Below, in pieces: positions 53,468 through 61,415 of a stretch of DNA of 64,000 nt. Where the stretch lies: positions 1 through 64,000 of the forward strand of contig NZ_CALGRE010000002.1 of NCBI RefSeq assembly GCF_937958975.1, given 5' to 3'. Source of the DNA: an uncultured Eubacterium sp. GTDB lineage: Bacteria; Bacillota; Clostridia; Lachnospirales; Lachnospiraceae. Within the stretch, counting starts at the first letter, position 1, and each line of letters opens with the position of its first letter. The translations under genes were made by a program, and so were the position numbers. The notes beneath the pieces are model-generated. The model had not been told where the DNA came from and did not search any database. It was given only the letters and a program-made list of their open reading frames with translations.

Positions 53468-53555
53468 TATATTTTTTCATATATTCTTTTAAAAAAACTA
53501 TCCTTATTTACTCCAACTCTATCAGTCATTATATATATCTGCCAAAAAACCTCAT

Positions 53556-54035
53556 TTACTTATGATACGGCTCATGATGTATAATTCTATAACTTCTATA
53601 TATCTGTTCTAATAATATTACACGCATTAACTGATGTGGAAACGTCATTTTGGAAAAACTCAGTTTTAAATCTGCCCTATCCGATACATTCTTATGAAGC
53701 CCTAAAGAACCTCCAATCACAAAGACAATATGGCTCGTTCCACCAATTCCCAAAGAATCAATCTTTTTTGCCAATTCTACTGAATCCAACATCTTTCCCT
53801 GTATTTCAAGAGTAATTACATATTCCTCTCCAGTAATATGCTTTAAGATTCTCTCTGATTCCTTTTGTTTTATCAGATTCATCTCTGTTTCTGTACTGTT
53901 TTCTGTCGTTTTTTCGTCCGCAACCTGGATGATTTCCAATTTACAATACCTAGACAGTCTTTTCGCATATTCTTCAATTGCCTGTATATAAAACTTTTCT
54001 TTAATTTTTCCAACGCACAATACTGTAATTTTCAT
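53556..54035 (-). CDS. rlmH: 23S rRNA (pseudouridine1915-N3)-methyltransferase RlmH
   Basis: 159 residues, exactly the family length. SPOUT methyltransferase acting on assembled 70S ribosomes. 'MKITVLCVGKIKEKFYIQAI', 'HIVFVIGGSLGLHKNVSDRA' and the C-terminal 'HQLMRVILLEQIYRSYRI' with 'HHEPYHK' are the conserved parts. It stands alone here. Confidence 0.97.
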   Translation of the reverse strand: MKITVLCVGKIKEKFYIQAIEEYAKRLSRYCKLEIIQVADEKTTENSTETEMNLIKQKESERILKHITGEEYVITLEIQGKMLDSVELAKKIDSLGIGGTSHIVFVIGGSLGLHKNVSDRADLKLSFSKMTFPHQLMRVILLEQIYRSYRIIHHEPYHK

Positions 54036-54087
54036 ATTAAAACTGTTCCATAAAATTATGTGATGATTTATCGATGAAATGCCTATA

Positions 54088-54874
54088 CTATTTTTTCACT
54101 TTCACTCGTTTGGCATTTGACCATTTTCCTCGATATTCTTTTTTATTCACAATTTTTATTGCTCTCGCTCTTACATAGAGTTTTTTCTTATTTTTTATTT
54201 TTTTACTCTTTATCGTAAACTTTGCCTTTTTAACTGTCTTTCTTACCAAAACTTTTTTAAATTTTTTTGATTTTGATATCTGAATCTGATATTTACTCAC
54301 TCCGGATATCTTTTTCAAAGAAATCTTTATCTTAGTATTTCTATATTTTTTAGTCGCTTTTTTACACCTTGTTTTTGCTACTTTAACCGTTCTTGCCGAT
54401 GTTTCAACAGGTTTTACCGGTTTATTCAGTTTCTCAGTTGTCGTTTCTTCATTCTCCGGTTCTTTTGTAGTTTCCACTGGTTTTACTTTATTTCCATAAG
54501 AAATGCCACATAATTGTGACATTACCTGTAGCACTAATTCCGGTATTATATTTATTTGTAACTGTATTTTCTCCTACAAGAACTATTTTTAATTCATCAA
54601 GCTGAAATGATATACATCCTCCGGAATAACCTAAAATTTCAGTAATTTCCGCATTATTCAAGGTCAAAGTTGACGTGTCATTGTCAAACTTTGCGGTTCC
54701 CTTTCCGCACTGAATTTCACTCTTTTCTTCAGAAAATTGTTCCCCATTTACTGTCAATGAATAAACCGAAGCATTTTCTTCATTCGTATTTTCTTCTGCA
54801 AATGCAATATTTGTAACACTTGCAAATACCATACTTGTACTCAATAAAAGTGCCAAACCTTTTTTTAATCTCAT
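54088..54874 (-). pseudogene. Frameshifted secreted surface protein gene
   Basis: Two overlapping frames belong together. The first (54874-54488) starts at ATG 54874 after GGGAG, encodes a signal peptide ('LALLLSTSMVFASVTNIAFA') and a domain with 'GTAKFDNDTSTLTLNNAEIT' and 'GISATGNVTI', then runs into a stop. The second frame (to 54088) continues with 'CGISYGNKVKPVETTKEPEN', a Thr/Pro/Glu linker and a Lys-rich fibronectin III-like domain without a start of its own. Removing one base near 54510 (within ACAATTATGTGG) would join 'GNVTI' to 'CGISYGNK' and restore a protein of about 262 residues. A sequencing error is the main alternative. Confidence 0.72.
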
Positions 54875-54970
54875 AAAAAATCTCCCTTCACATTTGTAAA
54901 TCAATACTGTTTTATTATATTTTATCATAAAAAATATACGGTGAAAGTGTCCATTTTTTATTATAGTCTC

Positions 54971-55756
54971 TTATCCCTGATTATATCGATTCAAAAACTG
55001 TTTCGTTCTCTCTTCTTTCGGAGAATTAATGACCTGTTTTGCTTCTCCCTGCTCGACAATGACGCCCTGGTCCATAAAAATCACAGTATCAGCTACATCT
55101 CTGGCAAACGCCATTTCATGGGTAACAATAATCATCGTCGTATTTTCTTCGGCAAGCCCTCTGATTACCTTTAGCACTTCCCCTGTAAGCTCAGGGTCCA
55201 ATGCAGACGTAGGTTCATCAAAACAAAGAATATCCGGCTGAAGCGCCAATGCTCTTGCGATAGCCACGCGTTGCTGCTGACCACCTGATAGCTGATGTGG
55301 ATAATGATCCATACGGTCTGCCAGTCCCATTCTCGCTAAAAGTTCTTTACCATGCTCCTCAATCTGTACTAAAATTTCTTTTTTGTTCTGTTTAAAATCT
55401 TCCCTCTCCTGGGCAAGTAATCTTTCGGCAAGCATCACATTTTCGAGCGCCGTATACTGTGGAAAAAGATTGAATGACTGAAATACCATTCCGAAATGCA
55501 AACGTTTCTTTCGCAAATCTTTATCTTTTTTCGAACTTTTAAAACTTGCATCAAACAGTTTTTCACCTTTTACATCAATTGTTCCTCCATTCGGTGTCTC
55601 TAAAAAATTCAGACATCTCAGCAATGTCGTTTTTCCCGAACCTGACGAACCAATAATAGCTAACGTCTGTCCTTCCTCAAGGTCAAAACTAATATCTTTC
55701 AATACTTTGGTGCTGCCAAAATGTTTTTCAATATTTTTCACTTCTAAAACTGCCAT
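54971..55756 (-). CDS. Amino acid ABC transporter ATPase (GlnQ type)
   Basis: 261 residues. Walker A 'GSSGSGKTT', Q-loop 'MVFQSFNLFPQYTALENVM', signature 'LSGGQQQRVAIARAL', Walker B 'ILCFDEPTSALDPELTGEVL', H-loop 'IIVTHEMAFARDVA'. A Lys/Glu-rich insertion of about 20 residues (about 105-130, 'AQEREDFKQNKKEILVQIEE') lies between Q-loop and signature. Third gene of the operon after the rearranged binding protein and the permease. Confidence 0.93.
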   Translation of the reverse strand: MAVLEVKNIEKHFGSTKVLKDISFDLEEGQTLAIIGSSGSGKTTLLRCLNFLETPNGGTIDVKGEKLFDASFKSSKKDKDLRKKRLHFGMVFQSFNLFPQYTALENVMLAERLLAQEREDFKQNKKEILVQIEEHGKELLARMGLADRMDHYPHQLSGGQQQRVAIARALALQPDILCFDEPTSALDPELTGEVLKVIRGLAEENTTMIIVTHEMAFARDVADTVIFMDQGVIVEQGEAKQVINSPKEERTKQFLNRYNQG

Positions 55757-55770
55757 TTCTAAGCACCTCC

Positions 55771-56427
55771 TTATTTAAAATAATCCAATCTTTTTTCTAT
55801 GTAACTAAATAATAACGTAAGTATTCCTACAAATACCAAATAAAATACACCTGTATAGAACAGAGGCCATGTGATTCCATCCGATTTCATAAAAGCAAAT
55901 CCGGTAAATGTTAGTTCATAAGCTGCTATAATTCTTGCAAGAGAAGTGTCCTTAACTAAAGTGATGATTTCATTTGACATCGGTGGAACAATTCTTTTAA
56001 TCATCTGTAAGAGTGTTATTTTAAAGAATATCTGTGTTTTCGTCATTCCAAGCACCTGCCCAGCTTCTCTCTGACCAGCCGGAACCCCTTCAATTCCGCC
56101 TCTATAGATTACTGAAAAATAACAGGAATAATTTATTGCGAATGCTACAACAGTAGCCATAATTCGCCCTGACTCATCTCCACTCCATATATTATGTCCA
56201 AGCCAGAGTCCCGGTCCATAAAAAATAATAATGAGCTGTAACATAAGCGGTGTTCCTCTGATAATCCATACAAACACCTGTACAAAATATCTTATTACTT
56301 TCAGTTTGCTCATCGCACCAAAGGCAATCAATAAACCAAGCGGCAATGCGAACAAAAGAGTCAGGACAAAAATTTCTATCGTCGTCCCAAGTCCACTTAA
56401 TAGTAACTGCGTTACTTCCCAAAACAT
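55771..56427 (-). CDS. Amino acid ABC transporter permease
   Basis: 218 residues, HisMQ type, five membrane segments. 'WIIRGTPLMLQLIIIFYG' and EAA loop 'REAGQVLGMTKTQIFFKITL' are typical. It lies 14 bases before the ATPase gene and 89 after the binding protein gene; the gap contains a hairpin. Confidence 0.92.
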   Translation of the reverse strand: MFWEVTQLLLSGLGTTIEIFVLTLLFALPLGLLIAFGAMSKLKVIRYFVQVFVWIIRGTPLMLQLIIIFYGPGLWLGHNIWSGDESGRIMATVVAFAINYSCYFSVIYRGGIEGVPAGQREAGQVLGMTKTQIFFKITLLQMIKRIVPPMSNEIITLVKDTSLARIIAAYELTFTGFAFMKSDGITWPLFYTGVFYLVFVGILTLLFSYIEKRLDYFK

Positions 56428-56462
56428 ATGATTTCTCCCTTACCAGTTCTTTTTAGCAACAT

Positions 56463-56491
56463 AAGGCAGAGAGCTTTGAACCCTCTGCCTT
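56463..56491 (-). other. Hairpin between rearranged binding protein and permease genes
   Basis: Stem AAGGCAGAG (56463-56471) with CTCTGCCTT (56483-56491), 9 bp. On the minus strand it is followed by ATGTTGC, no T run. Same position as the hairpin at 50977-51011 in the other amino acid ABC operon. Confidence 0.65.
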
Positions 56492-56516
56492 TACTTACTA
56501 TTTAATTCTTTTATTA

Positions 56517-57317
56517 TTACTTAGATGGAACAACGACAACCTGTGCATTGTTACAATAAGCATTTGTACAATCCATTGCATTCTTTACTTCATCCGTTAA
56601 TGTCATACCATTCCAGACAACATCAAGATTCTTGGAATCTAATTCCATTGCCTTTGTATCCCAATCAATTACTACAAATTTAACTTTTACTCCTAACTTT
56701 TCTGCTAGAAGTGAAGCCATATCTGCATCAAATCCAATCCAATTCTTATCTTTGTCCTGATAATCCATTGGCTCAAATTCTGTAATACCTACAACTAAAT
56801 CACCTTTTTCTTTGATATACTCTACATCACTGTCACTTTTTGCTGCCTCATACTGACATTCCTTCTGCTCCACTAATGCTTCCTGTACTCCATACTTTTC
56901 TGCAACCTTTTTCATTTCTCCGGTACTATATGTATCTGCCAAAAAAGCATTAATATATGATACTAAATCTGAACCTTTTCTACATCCAATACCATATTCC
57001 TCTGTTGTAAGCTGGTCCGTATATTTCAGGTCAGGATAACTTGTTCCTTCCCCAATCATAGCTCCAGCCATAAGTAAATCAATAATAGCCGCATCTGATG
57101 TACCGGATTTTACTTCCATCAGAGCATCTGCCTGTGAAGTCACAGAATTAATCTTCCATTTCTTTTCCTTAGCAACTTTTTCTCCGGCTGAACCCGACTC
57201 TACAGCATAAACTTTCTTTTCTTCCTTAGATGCATCTCCTGATTTACTTCCGCATCCGGCTAAGCATAAAGTTGCTGCCATAGCAACTGATAACAATAAA
57301 GCAATTTTCTTCTTCAT
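56517..57317 (-). CDS. Amino acid binding lipoprotein with circularly permuted lobes
   Basis: 266 residues, SBP_bac_3 family, lipobox 'LCLAGCGSK' with Cys22. The halves are in reversed order. Residues 36-150 hold what is normally the second half: 'VYAVESGSAGEKVAKE' (first strand of lobe 2), 'SGTSDAAIIDLLMAG', 'EEYGIGCRKGSDLVSYINAF' and the usual C-terminal helix 'GEMKKVAEKYGV'. A linker (151-172) leads to what is normally the first half: 'LVVGITEFEPMDYQDKD', 'WIGFDADMASLLAEKLGV', 'LDVVWNGMTLTDEVKNAMD' and the hinge strand 'NAQVVVVPSK' at the very end. The Arg of T-x-E-R in lobe 1 is Val here. Permease and ATPase genes follow, so it is probably functional. Ligand unknown. Confidence 0.88.
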   Translation of the reverse strand: MKKKIALLLSVAMAATLCLAGCGSKSGDASKEEKKVYAVESGSAGEKVAKEKKWKINSVTSQADALMEVKSGTSDAAIIDLLMAGAMIGEGTSYPDLKYTDQLTTEEYGIGCRKGSDLVSYINAFLADTYSTGEMKKVAEKYGVQEALVEQKECQYEAAKSDSDVEYIKEKGDLVVGITEFEPMDYQDKDKNWIGFDADMASLLAEKLGVKVKFVVIDWDTKAMELDSKNLDVVWNGMTLTDEVKNAMDCTNAYCNNAQVVVVPSK

Positions 57318-57378
57318 TTTTTCTCTCCTTTTTTATTAAATATAGTGTACTGCCACTTTACCACACTAAACTAAGCAA

Positions 57379-57407
57379 AATATACCATAATCACACCACA
57401 ATGTCAA
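57379..57407 (-). promoter_or_regulatory. Promoter of the second amino acid ABC operon
   Basis: TTGACA (57402-57407) and TATATT (57379-57384) on the minus strand, 17-base spacer, with TGG directly before the -10 (extended -10). Confidence 0.78.
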
Positions 57408-57430
57408 ACTCTCGAAGGAATCTGCTATAC

Positions 57431-57442
57431 CGTTTTAAAACG
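57431..57442. promoter_or_regulatory. Palindrome between divergent promoters
   Basis: CGTTTTAAAACG, a perfect 12-bp palindrome, lies 24 bases from the minus-strand -35 and 10 bases from the plus-strand -35. Candidate operator shared by the two promoters. Confidence 0.4.
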
Positions 57443-57451
57443 AGAAGTTAC

Positions 57452-57480
57452 TTGTGATAACGTGCTTATTGTTATATAAT
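57452..57480 (+). promoter_or_regulatory. SigA-type promoter for the 199-residue membrane protein
   Basis: TTGTGA (57452-57457) and TATAAT (57475-57480), 17-base spacer, 34 bases before the start codon. Confidence 0.68.
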
Positions 57481-57513
57481 TATATAAAATAGTATATTGA
57501 AAGGAGTATGCTT

Positions 57514-58113
57514 ATGGAAGAAAACACAAATGTTAAAACCGACACATCACCCGAAAATGCTATGACAAATAATATTGAGGTGGAAGAAATGGACGAAAAA
57601 ACTTCTACAGACCATTTATATGATTTCATAGACAATGACGTTCCATCTTTTGTACGTTTATCTGATAAATACAATGATATCATATCCTCTGCTTCAACCA
57701 TGCTTTTTGTAGGTATTGCAGGACTCTTATTTATGATATTGGTATTCGCTGAAATCATTCCTCTTCCACTTAGTTCTGAAACAGCCTGGCTGTTTAATAC
57801 GATTATGGGAGGTGTATTTATTATATTTATCGTTGCAGGCATTGTCTCTTTTATGCATGCAAAACAAGTTAAAATTGATGCTGAAGAGGAAGACAATCTT
57901 ATCAAAAACATTTTATCATGGGCAGACGAAAATTTAACAATTCAACAAATAGACAATGATTTAGATTTATCCCAGTCAATGGAATTGCTTTATTTTAACC
58001 GTGCCGACAAAATAAAAGAAGCGCTTATGCATGAATTTGAAAACGCAGACGAATCCTTAATCTACGAATATACAGAACAAATATATCAAAAACTATATGA
58101 GACAGAAGAATAA
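57514..58113 (+). CDS. Two-segment membrane protein of unknown function
   Basis: 199 residues from ATG 57514, which has AAGGAG seven bases upstream (ATG 57508 is too close to it). Not recognised as a named family. An acidic N-terminal part (about 1-60), two membrane segments (about 65-85 and 93-113) separated by a short loop, then an acidic helical cytoplasmic tail ('DLSQSMELLYFNRADKIKEA') with no Cys. It ends at a strong terminator and is divergent from the second amino acid ABC operon. Confidence 0.7.
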   Translation: MEENTNVKTDTSPENAMTNNIEVEEMDEKTSTDHLYDFIDNDVPSFVRLSDKYNDIISSASTMLFVGIAGLLFMILVFAEIIPLPLSSETAWLFNTIMGGVFIIFIVAGIVSFMHAKQVKIDAEEEDNLIKNILSWADENLTIQQIDNDLDLSQSMELLYFNRADKIKEALMHEFENADESLIYEYTEQIYQKLYETEE

Positions 58114-58130
58114 AATATCTAAATTAGTAA

Positions 58131-58180
58131 ACATCAAAAAATCCCAATGCATGAATAATTGCATTGGGATTTTTTGATGT
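58131..58180. terminator. Bidirectional terminator between 57514-58113 and the HAD gene
   Basis: Perfect 21-bp stem (58131-58151 with 58160-58180; core AATCCCAATGCA), 8-base loop, A run on one side and T run on the other. Confidence 0.93.
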
Positions 58181-58185
58181 TTAAA

Positions 58186-58926
58186 TCACTGATTCAAGTC
58201 GGGCAAATTAGAAACGTACTCTTTAAATAAATTCCAACTCCCTTTCTTTAAATCAAATATGTCTTCGTTATATTCATTTATAATATTGCCATCAATAAGA
58301 AAAACATCTATTCCAAGTTGTCTCGCACACATATCCTCGTGTACGTCATTTCCTACCATCAGGCAATCTTCCGGGTCCTTGTCAATTGCTTTTAATATGT
58401 ATCTATAATAATTCAAATTCGGTTTTGCATAGCATGAATTTTCATATGTCGTTATCAATCTAAAATCTGAAACATCTACCCCTGTCCATGACAACCGTTC
58501 TAAAATGGCAATTTCCGGAAATATAGGATTTGTGGCAACTACAAGCTGATATCCCTTATTTTTTAATATCTCAACACTCTCTGCCACCGTATCGACAGCA
58601 TGTGTCACATACCTTGCCACTCCAAAATCTTCTTTATAAAATTTTGTGATTTCTTTTTCTAATTTTCTTTTTACTTTTGATTCCATTTTTCCATTGCCAT
58701 CTGTCATAAAATTCTCAAAAGCTTTCCAGAAACATTCTTCATTTGTGATAAGACCGTCATTTTGAACCATGGCCTTCTCTCCCACCCACAAAGCCGCAAT
58801 AATTTTTTTTGCATCGTAACCGGCAGTATCGAGCCTGTTGCTTAATAAAAGCATATATGTATCTGTAAATTCCTTCATATCCATTGGAAGCAATGTTCCA
58901 TCCAAATCAAAAAGTACCGTATTCAT
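58186..58926 (-). CDS. HAD family hydrolase
   Basis: 246 residues. Motif I 'VLFDLDGTLLPMDM' supplies the nucleophile Asp and the acid Asp; motif II 'VVATNPIF'; motif III Lys in 'CYAKPNLNYYRYIL'; motif IV 'CLMVGNDVHEDMCARQ' gives the Mg-binding Asp pair. A helical cap (about 15-85) marks subfamily C1. Probable phosphatase of a small metabolite; the substrate is unknown. It lies 26 bases after yebC. Confidence 0.87.
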   Translation of the reverse strand: MNTVLFDLDGTLLPMDMKEFTDTYMLLLSNRLDTAGYDAKKIIAALWVGEKAMVQNDGLITNEECFWKAFENFMTDGNGKMESKVKRKLEKEITKFYKEDFGVARYVTHAVDTVAESVEILKNKGYQLVVATNPIFPEIAILERLSWTGVDVSDFRLITTYENSCYAKPNLNYYRYILKAIDKDPEDCLMVGNDVHEDMCARQLGIDVFLIDGNIINEYNEDIFDLKKGSWNLFKEYVSNLPDLNQ

Positions 58927-58952
58927 TCTTTATCCTATATTATTCTAATAAA

Positions 58953-59681
58953 TTATTCATCCCAGTTATGATATACCTGCTGAACATCTTCATCTTCATC
59001 TAATCTGTCAATAATAATGTTCATTTTCTTAATCGCTTCCTCATCCGTCAATGCCACATAATTCTGTGGAATCATTGTCACCTCTGCCTCTGCCATTTTT
59101 ACACCGGCCTGTTCTAAGGTTTCACGCACATTGCTAAATTCTTCCGGTGCAGTAATAATCTCATAGCTATCTTCTTCATCTGCAAAATCTTCTGCTCCTG
59201 CATCAATTGACATCATCATCAGTTCATCGGAATCCATATCACACTCTTCTTTATCTATAATAATCTGACCTTTCTCATCAAACATATATGATACACATCC
59301 CTGTGCTCCGACATTTCCGCTTCCCTTTGTAAAACAGTTTCTTACATTCGCAGCTGTCCTATTTCTGTTGTCTGTAAGAGCATCTACAATAATCGCAATG
59401 CCGTTTGGCCCATAGCCCTCATATCTTACTGTCTCATAATTAATGGCACTCGCATTCCCTGCTGCCTTTTTAATGCCCCTTTCAATGGTATCATTTGGCA
59501 TATTGTTTGCTTTTGCTTTTGCAATAACATCTCTCAATTTACTGTTGTTATTTGGGTCTGCTCCACCCTCTTTTACTGCAACTGCAATTTCCTTACCTAT
59601 TATCGTAAACATTTTGCCTTTCGCAGCATCATTTTTTTCTTTCTTATGTTTAATATTCGCAAATTTTGAATGTCCTGACAT
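58953..59681 (-). CDS. yebC: YebC/PmpR family protein
   Basis: 242 residues, normal length. 'MSGHSKFANIKHKKEKNDAA' is the family start; 'GNVGAQGCVSYMFDEKG' and 'EAEVTMIPQNYVALTDEEA' follow. YebC proteins were long called transcription regulators; some help ribosomes translate polyproline. It is followed by the HAD gene. Confidence 0.95.
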   Translation of the reverse strand: MSGHSKFANIKHKKEKNDAAKGKMFTIIGKEIAVAVKEGGADPNNNSKLRDVIAKAKANNMPNDTIERGIKKAAGNASAINYETVRYEGYGPNGIAIIVDALTDNRNRTAANVRNCFTKGSGNVGAQGCVSYMFDEKGQIIIDKEECDMDSDELMMMSIDAGAEDFADEEDSYEIITAPEEFSNVRETLEQAGVKMAEAEVTMIPQNYVALTDEEAIKKMNIIIDRLDEDEDVQQVYHNWDE

Positions 59682-59787
59682 AATTACCCTCTCTTCCGTA
59701 ATCGCTTTATTTTTCTTTTATCTTTTAATCCAATAGAAAGTTTATCATTTTCTATTTTAATAGTCAACTTGCCCTATTCGCTTTTCT

Positions 59788-60135
59788 TTATGTATCAAGT
59801 TCCAGACTAACAAGCAATGCTGAATTTACTGTTTTCAAAATATCATTGTCCAAATGACAGACCTTATCTTTCAATCTTTTTTTGTCAATTGTTCTAAGCT
59901 GTTCAAGTAATATTACTGAATCTTTTACTATATCGCAATTTTCTTTATTTATTTTAACATGTGTCGGCAATTTTGCTTTCGTCATGCGTGAAGTTATTGC
60001 TGCAACAATAACTGTGGGACTATGCCTGTTCCCCGTATCATTTTGAATAATTAGCACTGGTCTGATTCCTCCCTGTTCAGAGCCAATCACAGGTCTCAAA
60101 TCAGCATAAAATATGTCTCCTCTTCTGATTACCAT
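59788..60135 (-). CDS. ndoA: MazF/EndoA-type endoribonuclease
   Basis: 115 residues. PemK/MazF fold: 'VIRRGDIFYADLRPVIGSEQGGIRPVLII' (part: 'ADLRPVIGSEQGGIRPVLII'), then 'TGNRHSPTVIVAAITSRMTK' with the Arg and Thr/Ser of the active site and 'LEQLRTIDKKRLKDKV'. It cleaves mRNA at short motifs in Bacillus (EndoA). Downstream of alr as in Bacillus, but the antitoxin gene ndoAI that normally lies between them is missing; the gap is 81 bases and codes for nothing. Confidence 0.92.
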   Translation of the reverse strand: MVIRRGDIFYADLRPVIGSEQGGIRPVLIIQNDTGNRHSPTVIVAAITSRMTKAKLPTHVKINKENCDIVKDSVILLEQLRTIDKKRLKDKVCHLDNDILKTVNSALLVSLELDT

Positions 60136-60216
60136 TTTTCACACTCCAAATTAACTCATCTCTTTTCTTATTAGTTATAGTATTCCACTTTTTGGAATGT
60201 GTATTCAAAATATTAT

Positions 60217-61401
60217 TTAAAATTCTATATTATAGTCATCATCATAGTAATCTTTTGTTCCAACAACCTTTCCATCTTTTAAGTAAACTCTTGGAACACG
60301 CTTTCCTAAATCGCAGACAAACTCATAATTAAATGTTCCTGCAAGTACCGATAAATCGTCTATTTTTATTTCCTCATTGCCATCCTTTCCTGCAAGAGTA
60401 ACTAAGTCTCCAACTTTAACATTCATACCAGTTACATCCACCATAAACTGGTCCATACACACCCTGCCAACAATATTTGCCCTCTCTCCATTTATAAGAA
60501 CATATCCCTTATTACTGAGATTTCTTGGATATCCGTCTCCATATCCAACCGGAATTGTGGCAATCTTCATAGTATCATCCGCAATGAATGTCTGACCATA
60601 ACTTATGCCCCTTCCTTTTTCAATCTCCTTTACATGTACAACATGGCTATAAATGGACATTGCCGGACATAATTTCATATTCCCCCTGTCCATTTCATCT
60701 GATGGATATAAACCATACATAGATATACCGGCTCTGGAAAGGTTTAAAGATGTCTCCGGCATTTCCATCATTGCAGCACTGTTCGCACACTGATGTATTG
60801 GAATCGAAACTCCGTTATTCTCTAATTCACTGACAAAACTGCTAAATTCTTTAAACTGTTTTTGTGTGAAACTTTTATCTCTATAATCTGCCTTAGCAAA
60901 ATGTGTAAAAATAGACTCTATTTTTATTCCCGGCAATTTTGAAATATGTACAATCTCATCTATCGCTTCTTTTCCCGGAATATAACCGATTCTGCTCATG
61001 CCTGTATCTACTGCAATGTTTATCTTTGCTGTCTTGTTCCTTTTTACTGCATGCTCTGATAACCTGCATGCCATCTCTAAAGAAAAAATTGCCGGAAGCA
61101 TATCCTCATCTATCAGCATGTCATAAGTACATTCTGCGGTATACCCCAGAATATATATGGGTTTATCAATTCCATGCCTTCTCAAATTATGTCCCTCATA
61201 GACTGTAGCAACAGCAAAAGCTTCACATACATCATCTAAAGCTTTAGCAATTGGGACAGCTCCATGTCCATAACCATCAGTCTTAATCACAGCTATGATA
61301 CCCGTTTCTCTGTTTAATCTCTTCTTCATTGTATCAATGTTTTTATAAATACAATCTAAATCGACTGTCGCATAACATCTAAAGTATTTCTCTATCTCCA
61401 T
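60217..61401 (-). CDS. alr: Alanine racemase
   Basis: 394 residues. PLP enzyme that makes D-alanine for peptidoglycan. PLP Lys in 'GIIAVIKTDGYGHGAVPIAK' and the second-site Tyr in 'RAGISMYGLYP' are present; 'GRVCMDQFMVDVT' belongs to the C-terminal barrel. The frame opens at 61416, sharing a base with the nnr stop, but ATG 61401 has a GAAAGTGAT ribosome-like site and matches usual starts. It is between nnr and ndoA. Confidence 0.95.
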   Translation of the reverse strand: MEIEKYFRCYATVDLDCIYKNIDTMKKRLNRETGIIAVIKTDGYGHGAVPIAKALDDVCEAFAVATVYEGHNLRRHGIDKPIYILGYTAECTYDMLIDEDMLPAIFSLEMACRLSEHAVKRNKTAKINIAVDTGMSRIGYIPGKEAIDEIVHISKLPGIKIESIFTHFAKADYRDKSFTQKQFKEFSSFVSELENNGVSIPIHQCANSAAMMEMPETSLNLSRAGISMYGLYPSDEMDRGNMKLCPAMSIYSHVVHVKEIEKGRGISYGQTFIADDTMKIATIPVGYGDGYPRNLSNKGYVLINGERANIVGRVCMDQFMVDVTGMNVKVGDLVTLAGKDGNEEIKIDDLSVLAGTFNYEFVCDLGKRVPRVYLKDGKVVGTKDYYDDDYNIEF

Positions 61402-61415
61402 AACATCACTTTCCA

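Noticed and set aside
54488..54534. Programmed frameshift joining the two frames of the surface protein gene
   Set aside because: The join needs a +1 shift, but no slippery codon with an internal ribosome site or strong downstream structure was seen; a simple indel explains it better.
57318..57507. T-box or other amino acid riboswitch upstream of the amino acid ABC operon
   Set aside because: The leader after the promoter is too short (about 55 bases) and has no specifier loop or antiterminator pattern.
59732..59756. Terminator after ndoA (AATAGAAA/TTTCTATT)
   Set aside because: The stem is only 8 bp and almost pure AT, with no clear T run; too weak to annotate.
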